Shown piece by piece: positions 1 to 7,456 of a stretch of DNA of 9,827 bases. The position numbers and the translations under genes are program-made. Below the pieces are notes generated by a model, which saw only the letters and a program-made list of their open reading frames with translations, was not told where the DNA came from and searched no databases. Every line of letters begins with the position of its first letter. Within the stretch, counting starts at the first letter, position 1. Source of the stretch: Nocardioides sp. (GTDB taxonomy: Bacteria > Actinomycetota > Actinomycetes > Propionibacteriales > Nocardioidaceae); contig JARICB010000334.1 in NCBI GenBank assembly GCA_029264225.1, forward strand, positions 1 through 9,827, in the 5' to 3' direction.

Positions 1-404
1 TCTCCCGGCTGCGTCCGGCGCTGGCCGCAGCAGCCCGCGCGGCGACGTCGAAGCGCTCCTACGTGGTCAACGTCTCGGCGATGGAAGGTCAGTTCTCCCG
101 CCGCTACAAGGGCGCCGGGCACCCGCACACCAACATGGCGAAGGCCGCGCTCAACATGATGACGCGGACCTCGTCGGGCGAGATGTTCGAGACCGACAAC
201 ATCTTGATGACCGCCGTCGACACCGGCTGGATCACCGACGAGCGTCCGCACCAGGACAAACTGCGGATCGCGGCCGAGGGGTGGCACGCCCCGCTCGACC
301 TGGTCGACGGCGCCGCCCGGGTCTACGACCCGATCGTGATCGGCGAGGCCGGCGAAGACCTCTACGGCTGCTTCGTCAAGGACTTCAAGCCCTCCCCCTG
401 GTAG
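1..404 (+). CDS. SDR-family oxidoreductase, 3' part, with a non-canonical active site
   Basis: This is the C-terminal part of a short-chain dehydrogenase/reductase. The frame is open from base 3, so the gene begins outside the window and the in-frame GTG at 63 is not its true start. Visible SDR landmarks are the strand-5 serine in VNVSAMEG and the alpha-F segment HTNMAKAALNMM, which aligns with the usual YxxxKAALN helix, followed by VDTGW in place of the usual PG motif. The catalytic lysine is kept (MAK), but the residue four before it is Thr, not Tyr. A tyrosine does lie about ten residues earlier (RRYKG). I recognise this as a distinct SDR subgroup with an HTNMAKAAL signature; its substrate is unknown to me. 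The Rossmann nucleotide-binding half is not in the window. It ends 9 bp from the convergent VOC gene. Confidence 0.85.
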   Translation, partial: SRLRPALAAAARAATSKRSYVVNVSAMEGQFSRRYKGAGHPHTNMAKAALNMMTRTSSGEMFETDNILMTAVDTGWITDERPHQDKLRIAAEGWHAPLDLVDGAARVYDPIVIGEAGEDLYGCFVKDFKPSPW

Positions 405-413
405 CCCGCGAAG

Positions 414-821
414 TCAGGACCGGTTCGCCTCACCGGCGATGTTGACCATCCACGGGACGCCGAACTTGTCGACGAGCGAGCCGTAGTCGTCGCCCCACAT
501 CTGTCGCTCCAGCGGCATCGTCACGGTGCCGCCGTCGGCCAGACCGTCCCAGTAGCCACGCAACAGGTCGACCTCCTCACCGCTCAGGGAGATCTGTCCG
601 TTGGGGATGGCGTCCATCCCGGGGGGCAGGTCGGAGGCGAAGAGGGTGAAGCCATCCGGGGACTCGAGGGAGGCGTGCATGACCTTGTCCTTGAGTTCCC
701 CCTCCTCGCCCATCTCGCCGAACGTCGAAACCTCGGGGGTGCCGCCGAACACGGTGGCGTAGAAGTCCATCGCCTCGCGGCAGTTGCCGTCGAAGTTGAG
801 GTAGGGGTTGAGCTTGGCCAC
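414..821 (-). CDS. VOC-family protein (PhnB/glyoxalase-like), 135 aa
   Basis: A 135-residue protein of the vicinal oxygen chelate superfamily, PhnB-like branch. It opens with KLNPYLNFDGNCREAMDFY, the usual beta strand plus helix of these proteins (FY at residues 20-21), and ends with DKFGVPWMVN, the common C-terminal PhnB-like signature. The length is normal for the family. I place the start at the GTG at 821-819 because GGGAGG (complement of 826-831) lies 4 nt upstream. The frame stays open much further upstream, but that stretch is antisense to csoR and shows no family similarity. Members of this branch are mostly uncharacterised; some are metal-dependent lyase-like or resistance proteins, and no substrate can be named here. 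The gene diverges from csoR and converges on the SDR gene. Its own promoter is not evident. Confidence 0.9.
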   Translation of the reverse strand: MAKLNPYLNFDGNCREAMDFYATVFGGTPEVSTFGEMGEEGELKDKVMHASLESPDGFTLFASDLPPGMDAIPNGQISLSGEEVDLLRGYWDGLADGGTVTMPLERQMWGDDYGSLVDKFGVPWMVNIAGEANRS

Positions 822-949
822 GGTGCCTCCCGGAAGTGAACGTGGCCGACGTGGTGCCAGCCACGAATTCACGCTAGGCAACAACTTCCCGCACAGTCGG
901 CACCCGGCGACGCATCCGCACAATTGGGCACTCGGTAGAGCCGGGACGA

Positions 950-979
950 TTGTGACTCCATACCCCCCAGGGGTATAGT
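950..979 (+). promoter_or_regulatory. Promoter of the copper operon
   Basis: A -35-like TTGTGA (950-955, 4 of 6 consensus) is followed after 18 bp by a good -10 hexamer TATAGT (974-979, 5 of 6). A start site 7 to 8 bp downstream would fall at about 986-987, on the A of the csoR ATG. The mRNA would then be leaderless. No 5' end has been mapped, so this comes from spacing alone. Confidence 0.65.
960..976. promoter_or_regulatory. CsoR operator (copper-responsive)
   Basis: ATACCCCCCAGGGGTAT is an inverted repeat with perfect 7-bp arms (960-966 and 970-976) around a 3-bp centre. It fits the G/C-tract TACCC-GGGTA type of site known for CsoR repressors. It fills the second half of the promoter spacer and overlaps the first bases of the -10 hexamer, so bound CsoR should exclude RNA polymerase. 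Cu(I) binding by CsoR lowers its DNA affinity in the characterised members, which would turn on csoR, copZ, the small membrane gene and copA together. Confidence 0.8.
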
Positions 980-986
980 GACGAAC

Positions 987-1283
987 ATGGAGCATGAACA
1001 CAGTTACGTCGCCCACGGCACCAAGGACGCACACCTCAAACGACTCAAGCGCATCGAGGGACAGGTTCGGGGGATCTCCCGGATGGTCGAGGAGGAGCAG
1101 TACTGCATCGACATCCTGACCCAGGTCTCCGCGGTCACCCGCGCACTCCAGTCCCTCTCCCTGGGTCTGCTCGAGGAGCACCTGGAGCACTGCGTCGTTG
1201 AAGCCGTGCGTCAGGGCGGCGCCGAGCAGGAGATCAAGCTCAAGGAGGCCAGCGCGGCCATCGCGCGGCTCGTGAAGTCGTAG
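987..1283 (+). CDS. csoR: Copper-sensing transcriptional repressor CsoR
   Basis: A 98-residue all-helical repressor of the CsoR/RcnR family (DUF156). The Cu(I) ligand set is present: Cys40 (in QYCIDIL), His65 and Cys69 (in EEHLEHC), matching the C-H-C fingerprint of Mycobacterium tuberculosis CsoR. The Tyr39 before Cys40 also matches the second-shell residue there. The basic helix HLKRLKRIEGQVRGI (16-30) is the family hallmark and contributes to DNA binding. I chose ATG 987 over GTG 978. The GTG has no ribosome-binding site and lies within the -10 hexamer, whereas 987 coincides with the predicted transcription start, which suggests leaderless translation. The gene is first in the operon; copZ begins 25 bp downstream. 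The protein should repress its own promoter through the site at 960-976. Confidence 0.95.
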   Translation: MEHEHSYVAHGTKDAHLKRLKRIEGQVRGISRMVEEEQYCIDILTQVSAVTRALQSLSLGLLEEHLEHCVVEAVRQGGAEQEIKLKEASAAIARLVKS

Positions 1284-1297
1284 TACCCCACCCCTGT

Positions 1298-1303
1298 AGG
1301 AGG
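1298..1303 (+). promoter_or_regulatory. Strong ribosome-binding site of copZ
   Basis: AGGAGG lies 5 nt before the ATG at 1309. It is the strongest Shine-Dalgarno sequence in the operon and contrasts with the apparently leaderless csoR. This suggests that the chaperone is made in excess over the repressor. Confidence 0.8.
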
Positions 1304-1308
1304 ACCAG

Positions 1309-1512
1309 ATGAACACCGAACAACTCACCGTCACCGGCATGACGTGCGAACACTGCGTAGCCAGCGTGACCGAGGAGATCAGCGAGATCCCGGGCGTCGA
1401 GGCCGTCCAGGTGGACCTGCCGACCGGCGCCGTGACCGTCACCAGCAACCAGCCCCTCGATCCGGCGGCCGTCCGCGCCGCCGTCGAGGAAGCTGGCTAC
1501 CAGGTCTCATGA
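1309..1512 (+). CDS. copZ: Copper chaperone CopZ-like (single HMA domain), 67 aa
   Basis: A stand-alone heavy-metal-associated domain with the ferredoxin-like pattern. The metal loop GMTCEHC has Cys13 and Cys16, and EEAGY near the C-terminus is the usual last helix and turn. In characterised systems such proteins bind Cu(I) in the cytosol and pass it to CopA, and also to CsoR. The His between the two cysteines (CEHC) is common in chaperones, while the HMA domain of the downstream ATPase has CASC. The gene follows csoR by 25 bp with a strong RBS, and its stop overlaps the next start as ATGA (1509-1512), so the next gene is probably translationally coupled to it. Confidence 0.93.
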   Translation: MNTEQLTVTGMTCEHCVASVTEEISEIPGVEAVQVDLPTGAVTVTSNQPLDPAAVRAAVEEAGYQVS

Positions 1513-1662
1513 GGGCCCCCATCCGGCTGGCGATCTTCGCCGCTGGGCTCCTCCTCGCCTTCGCTGCGGCGTGGGGCATCGGCGCGGCCGTAGGCCCAGC
1601 CCCCGCGCCCCCGCAGCAGGACAACCACGACATGGACATGAAGAGCCCCGGAGATGTCACCC

Positions 1663-1673
<11 letters not shown>
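1509..1673 (+). CDS. Small membrane-anchored protein with His/Met-bearing tail, 54 aa
   Basis: The frame starts in the ATGA overlap with copZ and ends 11 codons into the upstream edge of copA, so both of its ends are embedded in the operon. Residues 1-6 (MRAPIR) are short and basic. Residues 7-28 form one hydrophobic helix rich in Ala and Gly. Residues 29-54 form a hydrophilic tail with Pro-rich PAPAPPQQ followed by HDMDMKS, which offers one His and two Met (a further His is near the end). The positive-inside rule puts the tail outside the membrane. The N-terminal segment resembles that of longer (200+ aa) membrane-anchored proteins I recall from actinobacterial copper operons, of which this would be only the anchor and metal-binding stretch. 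A role as a periplasmic-side copper ligand or CopA helper is inference. It could also be a shortened remnant that is still translated. Confidence 0.75.
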
Positions 1674-3852
<2,179 letters not shown>

Positions 3853-3889
3853 GGCTGGGCGGGTTCCTCCCGGCCAGTCGCTCGGGGGG

Positions 3890-3921
3890 TTCGGTTCCCC
3901 CGGTTAACCGGGGGAACCGAA
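3890..3921. repeat. 32-bp perfect palindrome after copA
   Basis: Two 16-bp arms are exact reverse complements with no spacer; the centre is GTTAAC (3903-3908). As RNA it would fold into a 14-bp stem closed by a UUAA tetraloop, 38 nt after the copA stop. It can act as a terminator in either direction between copA and the convergent membrane genes, but no U-run follows on either strand. A protein-binding site or a dispersed palindromic repeat is equally possible from one copy. Confidence 0.7.
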
Positions 3922-3924
3922 TCT

Positions 3925-3948
3925 TCTGGGGTGCTGCAACACCCCAGA
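3925..3948. terminator. Second hairpin, likely part of a bidirectional terminator
   Basis: A 9-bp perfect stem (3925-3933 with 3940-3948, core CTGGGGTG/CACCCCAG) closes a 6-nt loop. It starts 3 nt after the 32-bp palindrome. Two strong hairpins in tandem between convergent genes suggest transcription termination for copA on one side and for the membrane-protein pair on the other, without the U-tract that is often missing in actinobacteria. From 3949 to 4093 I see no gene, repeat or RNA. Confidence 0.55.
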
Positions 3949-4093
3949 TGTGTACGACTCGCGCGGGAGGTCGGGGCGTGCCGGGCGTGTCGGAACGGGC
4001 AAGCCCGCCCCGGGAGTACGCCGCTGGGTGGCCCCCGATCCGGCTAGCCGCCCAACCCCGCGACCGGGCAATCCGAGCGAGTGCCCCCTCGAA

Positions 4094-4507
4094 TTAGCGA
4101 GACGCCGGGCCGCGGGTGCGGAGCAGCCAGGCCAGGCCCAGGAACGGCAGCACCAGCGGCAGGTAGCCGTAACCCTGGCCGTAGGCCGACCAGACGGTCG
4201 CGTCCGGGAAGAGCTCGGGGTCGAGCACTGTCAGGGTGCCGACCGTGAGCACGCCGACCAGCTCGAAGCAGACGGCCGCCCAAGCCACGCGGCGCGGGGC
4301 CGGCCCGACCTCGGCCAACCCCAGAGTTGCTGCGATGTAGACGAGGGCGGCGAGCGCGGACAACACGTAGGGCACTGGCGCCTCGGAGGCCTTGGTAGCG
4401 AGCTGCACGCCCGAGCGAGCCGTTGCCGAGATCGCGAAGACCGCGTAGATCGCGACCAGGGTTCGTCCGAGCCCGGACTTCGTGGACCCAGCGATCGGCT
4501 CAGCCAT
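4094..4507 (-). CDS. Conserved small integral membrane protein, 137 aa, four helices
   Basis: A polytopic protein with hydrophobic segments at about 13-30, 46-65, 73-94 and 114-129. A conspicuous acidic and aromatic motif, DPELFPDATVWSAYGQGYGY (96-115), lies in the loop before the last helix, and I recall similar wording in unnamed actinobacterial membrane proteins. No enzymatic motif, transporter signature or signal peptide is visible, so no function is assigned. Its ATG (4507-4505) lies inside the last codons of the upstream membrane gene, giving an 8-nt overlap, and only a weak AGG precedes it. Translation is probably coupled. The two proteins have similar size and topology but no clear sequence identity, which makes them candidates for a heteromeric membrane complex. 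It stops with TAA at 4096-4094. Confidence 0.88.
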   Translation of the reverse strand: MAEPIAGSTKSGLGRTLVAIYAVFAISATARSGVQLATKASEAPVPYVLSALAALVYIAATLGLAEVGPAPRRVAWAAVCFELVGVLTVGTLTVLDPELFPDATVWSAYGQGYGYLPLVLPFLGLAWLLRTRGPASR

Positions 4508-4853
4508 GGACCTGGATCACCCGCACGATGAGGAACGCTGTGGTCAGCGCCGAGACGATGAGCACACCCGTAGCGCCGCGACTGCGCTCCGAGAGCGACC
4601 AGAGCACGCCGAGGGGCAGGATCAGCGGGGTGCCGAGCAGGTAGCCGACGAAGTTGACCCGGCTCGCGATCTCCGCGTCACCGAAGACCTGCACGATGCC
4701 GACAACGGCCTGCACCAGCAGCCCGATCTCCAGCACCACTGCGAATCCGACTACGAAGTTGTCGGGCGTGCGGTCCAGGACGACGTACACCCCCGCGACG
4801 ACCGCCAGCAACAGCGACGCGCCGATCAGGATCGTCTGGAGCGGCTCAATCAT
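4500..4853 (-). CDS. Small integral membrane protein, 117 aa, four helices
   Basis: First gene of a two-gene minus-strand unit. Hydrophobic segments lie at about 7-26, 33-57, 66-87 and 94-114, leaving very short loops, so nearly all of the protein is in the membrane. The second helix carries a buried Glu (VVLEIGLLVQ, Glu42) and the third begins near Asn68. These polar residues could be functional, but I do not know the family. The start is the ATG at 4853-4851. No clear Shine-Dalgarno precedes it (the preceding bases read ACTGGCCCC), so leaderless or weak initiation is possible. The frame is open much further upstream, but there it is antisense to the YbaB-like gene and lacks any membrane-protein character. 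The last codons overlap the start of the next gene. Confidence 0.87.
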   Translation of the reverse strand: MIEPLQTILIGASLLLAVVAGVYVVLDRTPDNFVVGFAVVLEIGLLVQAVVGIVQVFGDAEIASRVNFVGYLLGTPLILPLGVLWSLSERSRGATGVLIVSALTTAFLIVRVIQVHG

Positions 4854-4970
4854 GGGGCCAGTGTCGCAGCCCAAGGAGGCCGCCTGCGCGGCCACCCACA
4901 GGTAGCTGATGGGCACGTTTGCCAGACAGCGCCGCGGGAAGCCTGACCCATGACGCCGAAGGGACCCACG

Positions 4971-5402
4971 ATGACCGACTCCGCAGCGAAGTGGATCGAG
5001 CAGGTGCGCCACGAGAGTATCGACCGACTGGAGTCCATCCAGCGGATGCAGGATGAGCTCGCCGGGATCCATGGCGAGGCGGTGGCCGCCCGCGGTCTGG
5101 TATGGGTGCGGGTATCGGCAGCCGGAATGGCGATGGGGCTCGACCTCGACCCGGAGGCGATGCGGCTGGGCGCGGGCGAACTCTCCGCCGCCATTCTGAG
5201 CGCCCTCGGCGAAGCCACCGCCCGAGCCGGGGAACGCGTGCGCGCTGTCGTAGGTCAGGTCGTGCCCGCCGAGGAACTGGCGGCCCTGATGCGCGGCACC
5301 GTCACCGACACCGACCGCCATGAGGTGGAGGCGCAGTTGGTGGCCCTGAAGCATGAGGAGGGTGCTCAGGTGGAAGGCCCCGGAGCAGGCTCGCGGGGTT
5401 GA
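4971..5402 (+). CDS. YbaB/EbfC-family-like protein, 143 aa
   Basis: An N-terminal helical region (about 1-42, IDRLESIQRMQDELAGIHGE) is followed by strand pairs and a helix of YbaB/EbfC type: GLVWVRVSAAGMAMGLDLDP (43-62), then an alanine-rich helix (AILSALGEATARAGERVRAV). In the family, dimers bind DNA as nucleoid-associated proteins. Divergent actinobacterial members often sit beside type VII secretion genes, where their role is unclear. Residues 95-143 form a hydrophilic tail beyond the core. I start at ATG 4971, because AAGGGA (4959-4964) lies 6 nt upstream; the in-frame ATG at 4950 has no such site. It diverges from the membrane-protein unit across 117 bp. The T7SS-type pair lies 0.9 kb downstream on the other strand. 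Confidence 0.8.
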   Translation: MTDSAAKWIEQVRHESIDRLESIQRMQDELAGIHGEAVAARGLVWVRVSAAGMAMGLDLDPEAMRLGAGELSAAILSALGEATARAGERVRAVVGQVVPAEELAALMRGTVTDTDRHEVEAQLVALKHEEGAQVEGPGAGSRG

Positions 5403-5432
5403 GCAGGCCGGTCTGATCACCACCCGCCGCAG

Positions 5433-5564
5433 ATGAGCCCAACGGGTTTCGCCGATCACGCCTTCGAAGTGAACCCCGAGATGCCGCTCGGCAGCAATGT
5501 CGACGCCCTCGTCGCGGCCTGGAGAAGCGGACCAGAAGCGTCCGGAACTGGTCCTAGCCTCTGA
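5433..5564 (+). CDS. Doubtful short ORF, 43 aa
   Basis: The frame encodes MSPTGFADHAFEVNPEMP and 25 further residues, ending in TGA at 5562. It is in the same frame as the YbaB-like gene, 10 codons after that gene's stop. No Shine-Dalgarno of note precedes the ATG and I recognise no family. It could be a short leader ORF of the hydrolase gene, a decayed C-terminal extension, or chance open frame in GC-rich DNA. The rest of the gap from 5403 to 5593 shows nothing else firm. Confidence 0.25.
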   Translation: MSPTGFADHAFEVNPEMPLGSNVDALVAAWRSGPEASGTGPSL

Positions 5565-5593
5565 GGAGACAGACCACTATCAAAGGACGTGAC

Positions 5594-6313
5594 ATGGACA
5601 TCGTGCTCATCGCTGGCCTCTGGCTCGACGGATCCGCCTGGGACCAGGTCGTGCCGGAGCTGGAACAGCTCGGCCACCGAGCCATTGCCCTGACCCTGCC
5701 CGGACAGGGCGACGGCTCGACGCAGGCAACCTACGACGATCAGGTGGCCGCCGTCGTCGGCGCCGTCGATGCCGCGTCGGGCCGACCCTTCGTCGTCGGT
5801 CACTCTGCGGCGTGCACCCTGGCGTGGGTGGCAGCCGATCTTCGGCCGGATCGGGTGTGCGGAGTGGCACTGATCGGCGGCTACCCACAGCCCGACGGCA
5901 ACGCGTACGCCGACTTCTTCGCCCCGACCGGCGACGCAGTGCCCTTCCCCGGCTGGGAGCCCTTCTCGGGTCCCGACTCCGCTGACCTCGCTACCGAGGT
6001 CAGGAGCAGCATCGCGGCTGGCGCCCACCCCATGCCACTGTCGGTGGTTCGGGGCACCGTTCGACTGCAGGACGAGCGCCGCCACGACGTGCCGCTTACG
6101 CTGATCTGCCCGGAGTTCAGCCCCGCCCAAGCGCAGGAATGGATCGACGGCGGCGGCGTGGTCGAGTTGGCCGACGCCCGTCGTCTCGACCTCGTCGACC
6201 TCGACTCGGGGCACTGGCCGATGTTCAGCCGACCGGTCGAGCTGGCCCGGGTCATCGCCGAGGCGGCCGATGCTGCTGCTCAGAACGAGGGCGTCAAGGC
6301 CTCCGGTGGTTGA
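5594..6313 (+). CDS. Alpha/beta-fold hydrolase, 239 aa
   Basis: A small alpha/beta hydrolase without a lid insertion of note. The first strand and oxyanion region read MDIVLIAGLWLDGSAW, and the nucleophile elbow VVGHSAAC puts Ser71 in GHSAA. The catalytic His is probably His207 in DSGHWPMFSRP, and the acid residue probably Glu174 in LICPEFSP after the sixth strand, though that assignment is by position only. There is no signal peptide, so it is cytosolic. Its substrate cannot be told; relatives include esterases and C-C bond hydrolases. The start is well supported: AAAGGA (5582-5587) lies 6 nt before the ATG. Its last 34 bp overlap the end of the convergent T7SS-type gene on the minus strand, so the two messages are complementary there. 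Confidence 0.93.
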   Translation: MDIVLIAGLWLDGSAWDQVVPELEQLGHRAIALTLPGQGDGSTQATYDDQVAAVVGAVDAASGRPFVVGHSAACTLAWVAADLRPDRVCGVALIGGYPQPDGNAYADFFAPTGDAVPFPGWEPFSGPDSADLATEVRSSIAAGAHPMPLSVVRGTVRLQDERRHDVPLTLICPEFSPAQAQEWIDGGGVVELADARRLDLVDLDSGHWPMFSRPVELARVIAEAADAAAQNEGVKASGG

Positions 6314-7056
6314 TCGACCCGGTCGGTGACCTCGACCCGCACCCGGATCCCCACCAGCGTGACCGCCGGCTTCTTCCACGAGCCGTCGAGGGTGGTGACC
6401 TCCTTGAGCACCAGACCCTGGGCCTTCTTGACCAACTGCTTCTGGATGAACGAGAGGTGCTTGACCCACACCTGGTAGGCCCCGAGCAGCAGCCTGATCC
6501 GCTGCAGATCGGCGGACAATCTGCCCAACTGGATGGCGATCCGGGCACCGACCACGCCCGCCTTGGCGGCCGCGGCGGCGGCACCCGCCGCGGCCGACGC
6601 GCCCAGCGTGACGATCGCCCCGACCGCACTGATCGCCAGCGAGAGCGCTGCCCATTCGACCAACTCCTCGATCAGGTCGGCCACCACGAGCTCCGCATGG
6701 CGCACGGCGTCGGCGGCCTCGTCGAGCAGGTGAGCCACCTCGCCCGTGCGATCCGCGACTTCCTCCAACTCCCGCGCCAGGGTGAGCACCGCCTCGTCGA
6801 AGGCGTCGTGGGCCGAGCCCTCCCACTCGCCGGTGACCAACCGCGCGCAGGCATGTTGGTCGCGGGCCACCTCACCTACGGCACGCGACATCGCCCGCCA
6901 GCGCCGGGCCGTCTCGTGCACCTGCTCGTCATCGCCGGTGACCCATTCCCACTTCTCCACCAGCGGGGCCAACAGCGGTCGCATCAGGGCAGCCACCTCA
7001 CCGCCCATGCCACCGAGCTTGGCCTCGAGGTCGAAGACCGGTGCAGTCCTGGGCAT
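6280..7056 (-). CDS. WXG100/PPE-like protein with hydrophobic middle, 258 aa
   Basis: Residues 1-130 are predicted helical with a turn motif TGEWEGSAHDAF, in which Trp78-Glu79-Gly80 is a WxG of the ESX/WXG100 superfamily. Helices run before it (SRAVGEVARDQHACARLV) and after it (LARELEEVADRTGEVAHLLDEAADAV). Residues 136-175 are hydrophobic and Ala/Gly-rich, as in many long actinobacterial WXG100 proteins. Residues 176-258 are basic and end in a short strand-rich stretch (VTLVGIRVRVEVTD). No YxxxD/E export motif is seen in this chain. The total is too short for a typical C-terminal toxin domain. Its ATG overlaps the stop of the preceding gene as TGATG, so the two are translationally coupled. 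By analogy to PPE proteins it may export as a dimer with that partner; a role in the envelope or as a carrier is inference. Confidence 0.8.
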   Translation of the reverse strand: MPRTAPVFDLEAKLGGMGGEVAALMRPLLAPLVEKWEWVTGDDEQVHETARRWRAMSRAVGEVARDQHACARLVTGEWEGSAHDAFDEAVLTLARELEEVADRTGEVAHLLDEAADAVRHAELVVADLIEELVEWAALSLAISAVGAIVTLGASAAAGAAAAAAKAGVVGARIAIQLGRLSADLQRIRLLLGAYQVWVKHLSFIQKQLVKKAQGLVLKEVTTLDGSWKKPAVTLVGIRVRVEVTDRVDQPPEALTPSF

Positions 7057-7376
7057 CAGGCGCCGCCGAAGAGCGAGTCGAATCGGTCGGCGACGGCCTC
7101 GTCCACTGTGCGGTAGAGGTTGCGAAGCTCGCGTACGCCCTCACTGAGGTCTTCGCAACGGTGCGCGACCTCCCAGAGCCCATCGCGGGTGGCAGCGTCG
7201 ACGTGGCGGAAGGTCTCGAGAAGATCGTGGGCCGGCAGGATCTTGCCGAGAGCGCCCCGGTCCAGGCCGGCGTCGCGGCGCTCGCGCTGGAGCCGGATCA
7301 CGGCATTGCGGGCAGCGCGTTGGTCGGCCGCAGCGCGCGTCATCGCGTCGTAGTCGGCCAGGAGTTGGGTAGTCAT
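7056..7376 (-). CDS. EspC/PE-like T7SS-type protein with C-terminal YxxxD, 106 aa
   Basis: A short, all-helical, hydrophilic protein. A helical hairpin is likely, with helix 1 about 2-34, a turn region with Trp68 (DGLWEV), and a last helix carrying YRTVD: Tyr88 and Asp92 form the YxxxD/E pattern that is the general type VII secretion signal at the C-terminus of PE, EspC and CFP-10-like proteins. Length and lack of a Sec signal also fit. I start at ATG 7376-7374 because GGAGGA (complement of 7381-7386) is 4 nt upstream; the GTG 12 nt further up would overlap that site. Its stop overlaps the next start by one base. The pair thus splits the two features (YxxxD here, WxG in the partner) as PE/PPE pairs do. 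Sequence similarity to named families is weak. Confidence 0.75.
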   Translation of the reverse strand: MTTQLLADYDAMTRAAADQRAARNAVIRLQRERRDAGLDRGALGKILPAHDLLETFRHVDAATRDGLWEVAHRCEDLSEGVRELRNLYRTVDEAVADRFDSLFGGA

Positions 7377-7380
7377 CGGG

Positions 7381-7386
7381 TCCTCC
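7381..7386 (-). promoter_or_regulatory. Ribosome-binding site fixing the start of the YxxxD protein
   Basis: On the minus strand this reads GGAGGA, 4 nt before the ATG at 7376-7374. It overlaps the alternative upstream GTG (7388-7386), which rules that start out. Confidence 0.75.
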
Positions 7387-7427
7387 ACTCGTTGAGCAAT
7401 TGGTGAAGGGAGAGTTCCCGGACCGGG

Positions 7428-7450
7428 CAGGTTCGCAAACGAGGAACCTG
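7428..7450. terminator. Hairpin between the papain-like hydrolase and the T7SS-type pair
   Basis: CAGGTTC (7428-7434) and GAACCTG (7444-7450) form a 7-bp stem with a 9-nt loop, 17 nt after the hydrolase stop on the minus strand. A second short palindrome, CCCGGACCGGG (7417-7427), adjoins it. No U-run follows. It may attenuate or end the hydrolase transcript, or sit in the leader of the pair. Confidence 0.35.
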
Positions 7451-7456
7451 GGCGGC

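Noticed and set aside
919..954. CACAAT (919-924) and ATTGTG (949-954) inverted repeat upstream of csoR
   Set aside because: Arms of only 6 bp with a 24-bp gap; the right arm is largely explained by the -35 region.
1284..1298. TACCCC-containing stretch between csoR and copZ as a second CsoR operator
   Set aside because: The matching GGGGTA arm is missing; the sequence continues to CCTGTA, so it is at most half a site.
822..1448. Upstream extension of the VOC frame on the minus strand, giving a 344-aa reading frame
   Set aside because: The extra part is antisense to csoR and copZ, shows no family character, and a GTG with GGGAGG marks the true start at 821.
5400..5402. TGA after the YbaB-like gene as a selenocysteine codon
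   Set aside because: No SECIS-like hairpin is seen directly downstream and the family has no selenoprotein precedent that I know.
5456..6826. 456-codon minus-strand frame across the alpha/beta hydrolase and PPE-like gene
   Set aside because: Composition is Gly/Arg-rich and domain-free; it is a shadow of two well-supported genes.
6139..7116. 325-codon plus-strand frame opposite the PPE-like gene
   Set aside because: It is antisense to the coupled T7SS-type pair, has an Arg/His/Gln-rich product and no initiation signals.
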